Shown: positions 1-8,359 of the stretch, piece after piece
Numbering within the stretch: position 1 is the stretch's first letter
Layout: each line of letters begins with the position of its first letter
DNA from: an uncultured Phycisphaerales bacterium
GTDB taxonomy: Bacteria; Planctomycetota; Phycisphaerae; Sedimentisphaerales; Anaerobacaceae
DNA length: 31,189 nt
Assembly (NCBI GenBank): GCA_937927975.1
Contig: CALEZT010000085.1
Location: 1 to 31,189, forward strand
Direction: 5' to 3'
Position numbers and translations under genes: made by a program
The notes under the pieces: generated by a model
The model's input: only the letters and a program-made list of their open reading frames with translations
Told to the model about the DNA's origin: nothing
Database searches by the model: none

Positions 1-344
1 ATGATAACAGAACGAGCCGATGTTGTCTCGTGGTTTCGGTTCCATCGCAGGGCGATTCCGCAGGCGAGCGGGCGTCGTTCGTCGGGTCGCCGGAGTATGT
101 GGGCACACCCATACCGTGCCGGTTTGGTGAAGGCAGTTGATGTCGACGGGTCTTGCGGGTAGCTTGAGTCTGTTGCGGTCGCCTGAGTGACGACGCGAAT
201 GGGATCGTGGCATGGGGATTTCCTGGCATGCCATTGGCCCAAAGCGAAAAATGCCAGGGGTCCGTGGACAGAGTCCCCGGCAGTCGCGTTGTCTGCGGCA
301 TGAGATTCGTGGAGATGAGCTTGTTGTCTTGGAGGTCTGAGATC
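1..344. other. Leading region without a supportable gene
   Basis: No convincing coding frame was found on either strand. A 53-codon frame opens at base 1 but has no recognisable family and no visible ribosome site, since the window cuts in front of it. An 8-bp inverted repeat (CCTGGCAT at 222-229, ATGCCAGG at 251-258) could form a hairpin, but no T-run follows it. The region probably contains the promoter of the downstream hydrolase; no good -35/-10 pair was found. Confidence 0.4.
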
Positions 345-1628
345 ATGGCAAGATCGAAACATGGGTTCCTGTGTGCCTTGACGGTTCTGGTCGCTTTGTC
401 GTCTTTGGCGCTGGGCCAGGGACTGCCCAAGGCGTCGCCCAAGTCGGTCGGGTTGTCGCAGGACCGCCTGGACCGGATCACCGCCGTGATGCAGAGGCAT
501 GTCGATGAGGGTCTGCTGGCGGGGGCGGTCGCGATGGTCGCACGCGAGGGCAAGGTCGCCTACGTCCAGAGCGTGGGCATGCAGGACCGCGAGAAGCAGG
601 TCGCGATGAATCCCGGGACGATCTTTCGCATCGCGTCGATGTCCAAGGCGATCACGAGCGTCGCGGTGATGATGCTCTACGAAGAGGGCAAGTTCCGGCT
701 CAGCGACCCGGTCTCGAAGTTCATTCCCGAGTTCGCGGACGTCAAGGTGCTCGCGCCGGGCGATCCGTCTGCCCAAGACGGCGTCGTCGCCGCCAGACGG
801 CCGATCACGATCCGCCACCTTCTGACGCACACCTCCGGTCTGACGTACCAATGGGACGATCGCGTCGGCAAGCGGTACGCCGAGGCGGGGATCACCCACG
901 GTCTGGTCCAGGACGAGGACTCGCTGGCGGAGGACATGAAGAAGCTCGCACGCATCCCGCTGGTGCACCAGCCGGGCGATGCGTTCACGTACAGCCTCTC
1001 GACCGACGTGCTCGGCCGGGTGGTTGAAGTCGCCTCGGGGATGCCCTTCGACGAGTTCCTCCAGAAGCGGATCTTCGCGCCGCTGAAGATGAACGACACG
1101 GGCTTTCGTCTGCCCGAGAGCAAGGTGTCGCGTCTTGCTGCGGTCTACGCTCCCGACGCCGACGGCGGTCTCAAACGCCTGCCCGACGGCGTTCTCGGCG
1201 AGGGGAATATGAAGGCCTCGGTGAATTATCCTTACGCAGGCACGCACAACTACCGCTCCGGCGGCGGCGGGCTCTGCTCGACGGTCCCCGATTACGTTCG
1301 CTTCATCCAGATGATGCTCAACCAGGGCGAGCTGGACGGCGTCCGCCTGCTGAGCCCCAAGACGGTCGAAATGATGAGCATGGACCATGTCGGCGACCTG
1401 AACCAGGGCTCCGGCTTCGGCCTGGGTTTCGGCGTCACGCGCACTCTCCGCGGGAGCGAACTGACCAGCGTCGGCGCCTACCGCTGGAGCGGATACTGGT
1501 ACACGACGTTCTTCATCGACCCTTCGGAGAAGATGATCGGCGTGTGTATGGCCCAGATCAGCCCGAGCGGCAAGGCCACGCTCAACGACCAGTTCGAGGC
1601 CCTCGCCCACCAGGCGATCGTTGAATGA
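345..1628 (+). CDS. Serine beta-lactamase-like hydrolase (class C/esterase family), exported
   Basis: This is a 427-residue member of the beta-lactamase/D-alanyl-D-alanine-carboxypeptidase-like serine hydrolases (PF00144). The SxxK nucleophile motif is S98-M-S-K101. A Tyr-Ser motif (TYSLSTD) stands where the YxN motif usually lies, and a Gly-rich SGGGG segment lies in the C-terminal half. The start at 345 is chosen because GGAGG sits 9 bases upstream and the protein then begins with a hydrophobic signal peptide ending near ALGQG; the frame stays open upstream to 207. Family members include esterases, peptidases and true beta-lactamases, so the substrate cannot be read from sequence. The gene converges on the minus-strand ferritin-like gene with only 27 bases between stops. 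The family call is secure; the role is unknown. Confidence 0.9.
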   Translation: MARSKHGFLCALTVLVALSSLALGQGLPKASPKSVGLSQDRLDRITAVMQRHVDEGLLAGAVAMVAREGKVAYVQSVGMQDREKQVAMNPGTIFRIASMSKAITSVAVMMLYEEGKFRLSDPVSKFIPEFADVKVLAPGDPSAQDGVVAARRPITIRHLLTHTSGLTYQWDDRVGKRYAEAGITHGLVQDEDSLAEDMKKLARIPLVHQPGDAFTYSLSTDVLGRVVEVASGMPFDEFLQKRIFAPLKMNDTGFRLPESKVSRLAAVYAPDADGGLKRLPDGVLGEGNMKASVNYPYAGTHNYRSGGGGLCSTVPDYVRFIQMMLNQGELDGVRLLSPKTVEMMSMDHVGDLNQGSGFGLGFGVTRTLRGSELTSVGAYRWSGYWYTTFFIDPSEKMIGVCMAQISPSGKATLNDQFEALAHQAIVE

Positions 1629-1655
1629 AGTTCGAGGCCAGAGGAGGCCTGCGGG

Positions 1656-2135
1656 TCATCGCGCCGCCGGCTGCTTGCAGGCTTCCCAGAGGTCCTGGAC
1701 TTTCCGCAGGTGGGTCTGCGTGCTCTGTTGCAGCAGTTGCAGGGTCCGCTGGATCTGCGGATCGCCGCTGGAGAAGACCTCGAAATACCGGTGCTCCAGC
1801 AGGGCTCGCTCAAGGTCCAGCGCATTGGACAGGGCGTTGATGCGAGTCGTGCCCGAAGCTTCGGCCCTTTCGATCAGTTTGGCAACGTAGGCCAGGGAAT
1901 GTTCAATTGCCGCGGCGGGGAACCGATCCACGACGAGGCTGGACGGGTTGTCTTCGATCCTCGATCGGAGCGATTGGACCCAGTTGGCGTGCTGCTGTTC
2001 CTCCCGCGACAGGCCCAGCCAGAACTCACGGTCCGACGGGAACCTGAGGGCATACGCCGCATAGAGCCGGCCCAAGGCCTCCTCGTGGTCTTTCAGTAGA
2101 TCCAATGCGTTGATGGTCGTACCTCCAACACCCAT
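1656..2135 (-). CDS. Ferritin-like / rubrerythrin-type helical protein
   Basis: This 159-residue protein is almost wholly helical and reads as a four-helix ferritin-like domain. Helix 1 carries E18-E19, helix 2 the ExxH signature E46-Q-Q-H49, helix 3 E109 and E114, and helix 4 H142. The glutamate expected three residues before the last His is a Thr (T139), so a diiron site, if present, would be incomplete. The start at 2135 follows AAGGA closely; a stronger GGAGGT lies just inside the frame (codons 4-5), so a later non-ATG start cannot be excluded. The gene lies 49 bases downstream of a small cysteine-rich gene on the same strand, suggesting an operon. Rubrerythrin relatives handle peroxide or iron. 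The family call is likely; the function is inferred. Confidence 0.7.
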   Translation of the reverse strand: MGVGGTTINALDLLKDHEEALGRLYAAYALRFPSDREFWLGLSREEQQHANWVQSLRSRIEDNPSSLVVDRFPAAAIEHSLAYVAKLIERAEASGTTRINALSNALDLERALLEHRYFEVFSSGDPQIQRTLQLLQQSTQTHLRKVQDLWEACKQPAAR

Positions 2136-2184
2136 TTCCTTGGTCCTGTGGTTCGATACTGGCCCGGCCAGCGCGGTGCTCGCA

Positions 2185-2412
2185 TCAGAAGCGGTTCGCG
2201 TGAGAACGTCGGGCGGCGGCGGCCGCCACGCGGTTTCGCACCCGGCAATCTCTCGGCAAGGCGGTTCCCTCGTTGTGCCAGCACATGAAGCATTCCGTGG
2301 GCCGCACCCGCTGGCCGAGCGCGGCGCACGGCAGAGCGTGGGGGCACTTGGCGCAGAGGTAGTCGCACCGCTTGCAGACGCGGACTTTGTTCCGGATCGA
2401 ATGTGCACTCAT
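2185..2412 (-). CDS. Small cysteine-rich protein, putative metal-binding
   Basis: This 75-residue protein starts at an ATG preceded by GGAGGAGG at ideal spacing, the strongest ribosome site in this part of the window. It has eight cysteines: C13-x2-C16-x3-C20-x2-C23-x5-C29, then C41-x2-C44 and C56, interleaved with His25 and His46. The spacing suggests a zinc ribbon or small iron-sulfur/rubredoxin-like fold. No known family is recognised. The C-terminal 20 residues are Arg/Ala-rich. It precedes the ferritin-like gene on the same strand, so a role in metal or redox handling with that partner is plausible. The cysteine spacing and ribosome site are observed; the function is inferred. Confidence 0.6.
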   Translation of the reverse strand: MSAHSIRNKVRVCKRCDYLCAKCPHALPCAALGQRVRPTECFMCWHNEGTALPRDCRVRNRVAAAAARRSHANRF

Positions 2413-2761
2413 CCAACACCTCCTCCCAGAGGCCGGCCGGCGATTCTCCCCTTCGCAGTCGGCAGAGGATTCATCGACCGAAATCGAGATCCGCTTGAGG
2501 TCCGAGAACGACGCCCGCCGCAGTCCAAGAGGGCGCGGACCGTCGCAAGAAACCGAGGTCTCTTTGCAGAACGCGATGCTGTGGAAAGAACAACCGGTCT
2601 TGTCGGACCTGCGGGCATCGCCAGGCTGGAAATGCCCTGGCGGAAATGGTACAATTGTCTGTGTGCAGGGCCGGCGAAGGTCTGATATCGTTGTCTTGGT
2701 CAGCGGCGCGGAGGGCCCGCCAATCGAAGTCCATGTGAGGCCAGACAGGAGTAGGGTGGTG
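2413..2761. other. Divergent intergenic region
   Basis: This region separates the minus-strand cysteine-rich gene from the plus-strand protease gene. It should hold promoters for both. A candidate plus-strand promoter is listed separately; no convincing minus-strand pair was seen. The protease frame is open through this stretch, but its composition there has no recognisable protein features and the signal peptide begins only at 2762. Confidence 0.4.
2627..2655 (+). promoter_or_regulatory. Candidate sigma70-type promoter for the subtilase gene
   Basis: TGGAAA (2627-2632) and TACAAT (2650-2655) are separated by 17 bases, giving 4/6 and 5/6 matches to the -35 and -10 consensus. It would leave a leader of about 100 bases before the start at 2762. 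Visual match only. Confidence 0.4.
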
Positions 2762-4930
2762 ATGAACAACGTGGGTGCTCTTGCCTTGGTGCTGGCCGTC
2801 CTGGCGGGCGGTGCGGCGGCCTCGTCCTCATCACAGACGCCTTCCGACCGTATGCATGTGCTGATTCAACTGGAGGGCACTCCGACCGTCGAGTGGCGAG
2901 CCGCGATGATCCCGACGGGTCTGAGACTGCTGTCCTATCTGCCCGAGCACACATGGCTGGCCAGCATTCCCGCCGATGCGACGACTCGGATTTCGCAGCT
3001 TCCCGGCGTGCGGTCGGTCCGCGCGATCCGACCCCAGGACAAGCTCGCGTCTTGCTTTCGGCAAGGGATTCTCGACGCCTGCTCTCCGAACGCCGCCGGC
3101 GACATCCGACTTGCGGTGACTCTCTTCGAGGACGTTTCCCCGTCGGCCGGCCAGGCGAAGGTCGAAGCCCTGGGCGGCGCCGTCCTGGCCCGCGACCCCG
3201 ACGGCAACAATCTGGATCTGCGTTTGCCCGCGGGTGCCCTGGAAGATCTGGCCGCCTGGGACGGGGTCAAGTGGATCGACCGCTATCACGCGTCGGTGGA
3301 CTTGAACGATGGCGTCCGGGCCGCGATCCAGGGCGACGCGGTCCAGGCTGCTCCGTACGATCTGACCGGCTCCGGCGTCGTGATCGGCCAATGGGAGTCG
3401 ATGCGTCCCGATGCCTCGCACGTCGATCTGGTCGGCCGCGTTGTGACCGTGGGTGATGAATGGCCCATCGGCGACCACGCCACGCAGGTGGCGGGCGTGA
3501 TGATCGGCAACGGTTCGCTGTTGACCGATCGTCGGTACCGGGGCATGGCGCCCGGCGCGTCGGTCGTCTGGTTCCACACGTGGGAGACGGTCGCCGAGCT
3601 CAAGCAGCAGTACAAGCAGGCCATCGACGTCTACGGGATCGATATCGCCAACAACTCCTGGGGCAAGGTCGAGTGGCACGTCTACAAGGACTACGCGGCC
3701 GCGATGGACGGCATCGTCCGCGGGTCGCTGGGCAAGAGGCTCCCGATCGTCTGGGCCGCGGGCAACGAGGGCAAGTGGGGCACGATCCTGTGCACCGGGG
3801 CCGCGAAGAACATCGTGACGGTCGGCGCGACGAACTCCGACGACAACTCGCTGTGGGCCTGGAGCAACAAGGGCCCGACCGCAGACGGCCGGATCAAGCC
3901 GGACGTCGTCTCGCCGGGCTGCGAAGCCCGCAATGGCGGCAGCGTCTGGTCCACGCTGCCGGGCGACCGCTACGGCGGCGCATGCGGCACCTCGCTGGCC
4001 ACGCCTTCGGTCACCGGGACGATGGCGCTGATCCTGGACGACTGGCGCGCGATCCACAAGACGGACCCGCTTCCTTCAACGATCAAGGGCCTGCTGATCC
4101 ATACCGCGACGGATTTGGGCACGCCCGGTCCGGATTATGCCTATGGCTACGGCCAGATCAACGCCAAAAAGGCCATCGATCTGGTCCGCATCGATACAAT
4201 TGACGACATCATCAAAGAGGATTCGATTTTCGTGCAGGGCGAGCGGGACGTCCACACGCTGGAGATCGGGGCCGGTGAGACGGAGCTGCGGATCACGCTG
4301 GTCTGGGACGATTACCCCGCGCAGCCGATGGCGGCCCGCGCTTTGGTGAACGACCTGGACCTCGTGGTGATCGGTCCCGACGGCAAACGGTACTATCCGT
4401 GGACGCTGGACCCGTACCTGCCCCAGCAGCCTGCGGTTCGAACGCAGGCCGACCGCACGAACAACGTCGAACAGGTCTGCGTCGAGAACCCGCCGGCGGG
4501 GACCTGGCAGGTCACCGTCTGGGGCACGACGGTGCCATACTACAACCAGTCGTATTCGCTGCTGACGAGTCGGCGAGGGCTGGTTTCGATCGTGTCGGAG
4601 GCGTCGCTGTTCTCGGTGACGGGCGCTCTGGGCGGGATCGTCGCGGAGTTCGACGAGGCCGGCAACCTCATTCTGCAGGGCCGATTGACCACCGAAGGCG
4701 AGTGCACGCCCCATCCAGGCGCATTCGTGGTTCGCGGTCTTGATGAGACTGCCGTCGCCTGCATCGATCTGTCCGGCAACATGTGCATCAAGGGGCTGCT
4801 CGCCGAACGGTCCTCCTGCGCTGCGGCCAGGGGCGGTTTCTCTCTCAAGGACTCGCTCGGTGTCACCGTGGCCTGCATCGACGCCGACGGCAATCTCTGC
4901 CTGATGGGAACGGTCCATCAGAACCCCTGA
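2762..4930 (+). CDS. Secreted subtilisin-like (S8) serine protease with C-terminal beta-sandwich and repeats
   Basis: This 722-residue secreted protein starts with a signal peptide (residues 1-22). The start has AGGAG 10 bases upstream. A propeptide-like region runs to about 190. The S8 domain (about 195-470) has the catalytic His in DHATQVAG (H239), the oxyanion Asn in AAGNEG (N335) and the nucleophile in CGTSLATP (S411). The position of the catalytic Asp (normally D-T/S-G) reads Q-W-E-S, so E212 replaces it. Residues about 475-610 resemble the beta-sandwich/P-like domain of kp-43-type subtilases. The last 110 residues hold three short repeats ending in D-x-x-GN-(L/M)-x-(L/I)-x-G. It probably degrades extracellular protein. 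The family call is certain; activity with Glu in the triad is not. Confidence 0.92.
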   Translation: MNNVGALALVLAVLAGGAAASSSSQTPSDRMHVLIQLEGTPTVEWRAAMIPTGLRLLSYLPEHTWLASIPADATTRISQLPGVRSVRAIRPQDKLASCFRQGILDACSPNAAGDIRLAVTLFEDVSPSAGQAKVEALGGAVLARDPDGNNLDLRLPAGALEDLAAWDGVKWIDRYHASVDLNDGVRAAIQGDAVQAAPYDLTGSGVVIGQWESMRPDASHVDLVGRVVTVGDEWPIGDHATQVAGVMIGNGSLLTDRRYRGMAPGASVVWFHTWETVAELKQQYKQAIDVYGIDIANNSWGKVEWHVYKDYAAAMDGIVRGSLGKRLPIVWAAGNEGKWGTILCTGAAKNIVTVGATNSDDNSLWAWSNKGPTADGRIKPDVVSPGCEARNGGSVWSTLPGDRYGGACGTSLATPSVTGTMALILDDWRAIHKTDPLPSTIKGLLIHTATDLGTPGPDYAYGYGQINAKKAIDLVRIDTIDDIIKEDSIFVQGERDVHTLEIGAGETELRITLVWDDYPAQPMAARALVNDLDLVVIGPDGKRYYPWTLDPYLPQQPAVRTQADRTNNVEQVCVENPPAGTWQVTVWGTTVPYYNQSYSLLTSRRGLVSIVSEASLFSVTGALGGIVAEFDEAGNLILQGRLTTEGECTPHPGAFVVRGLDETAVACIDLSGNMCIKGLLAERSSCAAARGGFSLKDSLGVTVACIDADGNLCLMGTVHQNP

Positions 4931-5064
4931 TTCGGCGTCAGTCCCGCCATCCATCCTCAAGAAAGTGTGGTATTTCGCACGAACCGTCATACAATTTGAA
5001 TGCCGCGTTCGGATGGTTGCGGCCAGTTGAATCAACGGAATGATTCGTTTTGAAAGGAATGTGT

Positions 5065-5781
5065 ATGGCTCTGAACAAGCGGTTGTTGGCGGAGACGGTC
5101 GGCACGTTCTGGCTTGTGTTCGGCGGCTGCGGCAGCGCGGTGCTGGCGGCGGCGTTTCCCGACGTCGGCATCGGTCTGCTCGGAGTGTCCCTGGCGTTCG
5201 GGTTGACCGTGCTGACGATGGCCTATGCGATCGGTCACGTCTCCGGATGTCACCTCAATCCGGCGGTGACCGTCGGACTGGCCTCGGGTCGGCGTTTTCC
5301 GTGGAGCGAGGTCATTCCCTACATCGTGGCGCAGGTCCTCGGGGCCGTGATCGCGGCGGCCGTGCTCTACGTGATCGCCAGCGGCAAAGAAGGATTCAGC
5401 CTCGCCGGCGGATTTGCCTCCAACGGGTACGCGGAGCATTCGCCTGGCGGATACACGATGGTGGCCGCCCTGGTGGCGGAGGCGGTCCTGACGTTCATGT
5501 TCCTGATGATCATCCTGGGCGCGACGGATTCGCGGGCCCCCGCGGGTTTTGCGCCGATCGCGATCGGTCTGGCGCTGACGTTGATCCACCTGATCAGCAT
5601 CCCGGTGACGAACACGTCGGTGAATCCGGCCCGCAGCACGGGACCGGCCTTGTTCGTGGGCGGCTGGGCGCTCTCGCAATTGTGGTTGTTCTGGGTCGCT
5701 CCGCTGGTTGGCGGTCTCTTGGCCGGGATCGTCTACCCGATCGTCGCCGGCGAGCCGGCCTCGTCGGGCTCGAAGGCCTAG
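5065..5781 (+). CDS. aqpZ: Aquaporin Z
   Basis: This 238-residue six-helix channel of the MIP family passes water across the inner membrane. Both half-helix signatures are present: HLNPAVT near residue 64 and SVNPARS near 187. The selectivity-filter residues typical of AqpZ (Phe, His, Thr, Arg) can be matched in AFGLTV, LIHLIS and NTSVNPAR. The start at 5065 has AAAGGA six bases upstream; ATG 5059 and TTG 5050 in the same frame are less well placed. From memory the sequence is strikingly close to proteobacterial AqpZ (for example [16 protein letters not shown]), which may indicate horizontal transfer. It is followed by a lipoprotein gene 78 bases downstream. Confidence 0.97.
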   Translation: MALNKRLLAETVGTFWLVFGGCGSAVLAAAFPDVGIGLLGVSLAFGLTVLTMAYAIGHVSGCHLNPAVTVGLASGRRFPWSEVIPYIVAQVLGAVIAAAVLYVIASGKEGFSLAGGFASNGYAEHSPGGYTMVAALVAEAVLTFMFLMIILGATDSRAPAGFAPIAIGLALTLIHLISIPVTNTSVNPARSTGPALFVGGWALSQLWLFWVAPLVGGLLAGIVYPIVAGEPASSGSKA

Positions 5782-5859
5782 CGTTTGTTTCGGACGCATG
5801 CCGGTGTGCCTGCCGGCTGCGTCGTATGCATCATGGATGGTAGAACAAAGGAGAAGCAC

Positions 5860-6435
5860 ATGAGAAAGACACTGAAATGGATGTCTGTCGTGGCGGTGGC
5901 TGCAATGCTCTTGCCGGGTTGTAGTGCGGGCAAGAAGGGCATGACCATCGAAGAGAGACGCCAGGTTGTTGCGAACATGGAGGCCGAGACGCTGCAACGG
6001 CTCTACAAGGAAGCGCCGGACGCGAAGGCCAAAGTCGAGAATGCGCCAGGCTACGGCGTGTTCAGCAACGCCAACATCAATCTGCTGATCGCCAGCGCCG
6101 GCGGTGGTTACGGCGTCGTCGTGGACAACGCGACCAAGCAGCGGACCTACATGAAGATGGCCCTCGGCGGCGTCGGCCTGGGCCTGGGCGCCAAGGACTA
6201 TCGCGTCGTGATGGTCTTCAAGGACAAGGCGACGATGGACAAGTTCGTCGAGAAGGGCTGGGACGCGGGCGCCCACGCCGACGCGGCCGCCAAGACGGGA
6301 GACAAAGGCGCCGAAGCCAGCGTCGAGGGGGACATCCGCTCGGGGATCGAGGTATTCTCGATGACCGAGGCCGGCCTGGCCCTCCAGGCGACGATCGCCG
6401 GGACGAAGTACTGGAAGGACAAAGAGCTCAACTGA
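5860..6435 (+). CDS. SYLF/YSC84-domain lipoprotein
   Basis: This 191-residue protein has a lipoprotein signal peptide with lipobox L-P-G-C (C21), so the mature protein should be lipid-anchored. The rest is a SYLF (Ysc84-like) domain: YGVFSNANINLL, a Gly-rich GGGYGVVVDN, MKMALGGVGLGLG and the closing GLALQATIAGTKYWKD. In eukaryotes this fold binds phosphoinositides; the bacterial function is unknown. The start follows AAAGGAG at good spacing. A strong intrinsic terminator lies 24 bases after the stop, so this gene ends a transcription unit, either alone or with aqpZ. The family call is confident. Confidence 0.88.
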   Translation: MRKTLKWMSVVAVAAMLLPGCSAGKKGMTIEERRQVVANMEAETLQRLYKEAPDAKAKVENAPGYGVFSNANINLLIASAGGGYGVVVDNATKQRTYMKMALGGVGLGLGAKDYRVVMVFKDKATMDKFVEKGWDAGAHADAAAKTGDKGAEASVEGDIRSGIEVFSMTEAGLALQATIAGTKYWKDKELN

Positions 6436-6459
6436 CGTGCAGGCGTCGCAAGATGCATC

Positions 6460-6499
6460 AAGGCCGCAAGTGTGCATGATCGCCCTTGCGGCCTTTCTT
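6460..6499 (+). terminator. Rho-independent terminator after the SYLF lipoprotein
   Basis: An 11-bp perfect stem, AAGGCCGCAAG (6460-6470) pairing with CTTGCGGCCTT (6485-6495), has a 14-base loop and is followed by a T-rich stretch. It lies directly downstream of the lipoprotein stop codon. Confidence 0.85.
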
Positions 6500-6516
6500 C
6501 GTGCTTGAGGTTTCGG

Positions 6517-6546
6517 TTGGCATCTCGGGGGATTGGGTGTTACACT
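6517..6546 (+). promoter_or_regulatory. Candidate extended -10 promoter for the antiporter
   Basis: TTGGCA (6517-6522) and TACACT (6541-6546) are 18 bases apart. A TGn element (6538-6540) directly precedes the -10. It lies between the terminator and the antiporter start at 6623, where a promoter is expected. Confidence 0.55.
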
Positions 6547-6622
6547 CAGGGCTCGCGGGACGATGTCCGCGTGGGACCTTCTCGTGGAATGACGACAACG
6601 GTGGCCTGGGGCGGTCAACGCG

Positions 6623-8092
6623 ATGCCGACGCATTATGTGATCCTGGGGGTATCTCTGCTGTTGCTGGCCAGCATCCTGGCGAGCAAGGCCTCGGAGCGT
6701 CTGGGCGTCCCGGCTTTGCTGATGTTCCTGTTCGTCGGCATGCTCGCGGGGTCCGAAGGCGTCGGCGGGATCCACTTCGACGATCCGAATCTGGTCCGTC
6801 TGCTGGGCACCTTCGCGCTGGCCTACATTCTCTTCGCCGGCGGCCTGGACACGGAATGGAAGAGCGTTCGCCCGGTGTTTGGCAGCGGAATGATCCTCGC
6901 CACCGTGGGGGTCGTTCTGACCGCGGTTTTCGTAGGGGCCTTCGCCGTTGTGGTTCTGGGTTTCACCTGGCTGGAGGGATTGCTGCTCGGTTCGGTCATG
7001 TCCTCGACCGATGCGGCGGCTATCTTTGCGGTGTTGCGGTCGCGCAGCGTCAGTTTGAAAGGGGAGCTGAAGCCGCTCTTGGAGTTGGAATCGGCCAGCA
7101 ACGACCCCATGGCGGTTTTCCTGACCGTCACGATGTTGAGCTTGTTGAGCGACCCCTCGACGCCGTGGTGGTCGGCCTTTCCCGCGTTGGTCAAGCAGAT
7201 GCTCGTCGGCGGTCTGGCAGGTCTGCTGCTGGGCAAGGGCATCATCCACACGGTCAACCGCATCCGCTTGGAGTACGAGGGGCTCTATCCCGTGCTGACC
7301 ATGGCCGCGGTGCTGCTGGTGTTCGGAGCCGTTGAGACGCTGGGCGGCAACGGATTCCTGGCGGTCTATCTGGCCGGGGTGGTCCTGGGCAACTCGGATT
7401 TCATCCACAAGCGAAGCTTGGAGCGGTTCCACGATGGACTGTCCTGGCTGATGCAGATCGGGATGTTCTTGATGCTGGGTTTGCAGGTCTACCCGTCGCA
7501 CCTGACGCCGGTGGTCGGATCGGGGCTCTTGTTGGCTGGGTTCCTGATGGTTGGGGCTCGGCCGCTGGCTGTTCTGACCTCTCTGATCGGAAGCGGATTG
7601 GGCATTCGCGAGAAGCTGCTGATCTCGTGGGCGGGATTGCGGGGGGCGGTGCCGATCGTGCTGGCGACGTTTCCGATGACCGCCGGCGTTGCGCAGGCCG
7701 AGACGATCTTCAATCTTGTCTTCTTCGTGGTCATCACATCCGTGCTCCTGCAGGGCAGGTCCCTGACTCGCGTGGCTCGCTGGCTGAAACTGGACCGTCC
7801 CCTGGGTCCGCGAACTCGCATGCCTCTGGAGTTCGACCGGACGGAGCAGAGCCTTCGCACGTCCATGGTGGAGGCGATCGTCGCGCCGGATTCCGCGGCG
7901 GCGGGCAAGACCATTCTTCAGCTCAAACTGCCGTCCGGCCTGCTGGTCGCCATGATCCAAAGGCATGGCGAGTATCTCGTGCCCAACGGAGGGACGGAGT
8001 TTCAGCCGGGGGATGTCGTGCTCATGCTGGGAGAGCGGGAAGCGCTGGAGTCCGCCAGGAGGCTGTTGACGGTTCGGCAACCGGCGCCGTGA
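6623..8092 (+). CDS. Potassium (cation)/proton antiporter, CPA1 family, with RCK_C domain
   Basis: This 489-residue inner-membrane antiporter has about a dozen hydrophobic helices over residues 5-380. CPA1 signatures are SSTDAAAIF and the ion-binding motif E156-S-A-S-N-D161-P. The cytoplasmic C-terminus (about 400-485) ends with an RCK_C/TrkA-C fold (LPSGLLVAMIQRHGEYLVP, then FQPGDVVLMLG), which in relatives senses nucleotide or ligand to gate transport. The layout matches the NhaP2/CvrA-type K+/H+ antiporters, although at 489 residues it is shorter than E. coli CvrA. The ribosome site is weak, but no better start exists. It is transcribed alone from the promoter at 6517. The family call is strong; ion preference (K+ or Na+) is inferred. 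Confidence 0.9.
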   Translation: MPTHYVILGVSLLLLASILASKASERLGVPALLMFLFVGMLAGSEGVGGIHFDDPNLVRLLGTFALAYILFAGGLDTEWKSVRPVFGSGMILATVGVVLTAVFVGAFAVVVLGFTWLEGLLLGSVMSSTDAAAIFAVLRSRSVSLKGELKPLLELESASNDPMAVFLTVTMLSLLSDPSTPWWSAFPALVKQMLVGGLAGLLLGKGIIHTVNRIRLEYEGLYPVLTMAAVLLVFGAVETLGGNGFLAVYLAGVVLGNSDFIHKRSLERFHDGLSWLMQIGMFLMLGLQVYPSHLTPVVGSGLLLAGFLMVGARPLAVLTSLIGSGLGIREKLLISWAGLRGAVPIVLATFPMTAGVAQAETIFNLVFFVVITSVLLQGRSLTRVARWLKLDRPLGPRTRMPLEFDRTEQSLRTSMVEAIVAPDSAAAGKTILQLKLPSGLLVAMIQRHGEYLVPNGGTEFQPGDVVLMLGEREALESARRLLTVRQPAP

Positions 8093-8159
8093 TCGGCGCA
8101 ACGGAGAGGCCGGGCGAAAGGGCCGGGCCGCGACCACACGAGGCCGCTGCTCCTGAGCC

Positions 8160-8180
8160 ATCGTTCCATGAACGATTTTT
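8160..8180 (+). terminator. Possible weak terminator after the antiporter
   Basis: A 6-bp stem, ATCGTT (8160-8165) with AACGAT (8171-8176), has a 5-base loop and is followed by T residues. The stem is short and AT-rich. Confidence 0.35.
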
Positions 8181-8289
8181 CTGCGTTTCTTCCTGAACAT
8201 CACAACGCCCGTCACGCGGGATAGACCTTGCTTTTATCGGATGCGTCCCATAAAGCCTCGTTTCGTAGGGTCGCCAGATGCGATTTGGG

Positions 8290-8318
8290 TTGAGTCGGCA
8301 GGGCCAAACGGGTATAAT
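8290..8318 (+). promoter_or_regulatory. Sigma70-type promoter for the beta-helix gene
   Basis: TTGAGT (8290-8295) and a perfect TATAAT (8313-8318) are separated by exactly 17 bases. The predicted transcript would start about 35 bases before the ATG at 8360. It is among the best promoters in the window. Confidence 0.7.
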
Positions 8319-8359
8319 GAAGGCTGGGTGCAATTAGGGGCTGATGGACGAGGGTCTGT

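Noticed and set aside
222..258. 8-bp inverted repeat upstream of the first hydrolase as a terminator
   Set aside because: No T-run follows and the loop is 21 bases; no upstream gene is visible to terminate.
5032..6618. Open frame of 528 codons on the minus strand opposite aqpZ and the lipoprotein gene
   Set aside because: Covers two unrelated plus-strand genes and has no domain of its own.
6458..8215. Open frame of 585 codons on the minus strand opposite the antiporter
   Set aside because: It is Gln/Arg/His-rich, as expected for the antisense of a membrane protein gene, and reads through the terminator region.
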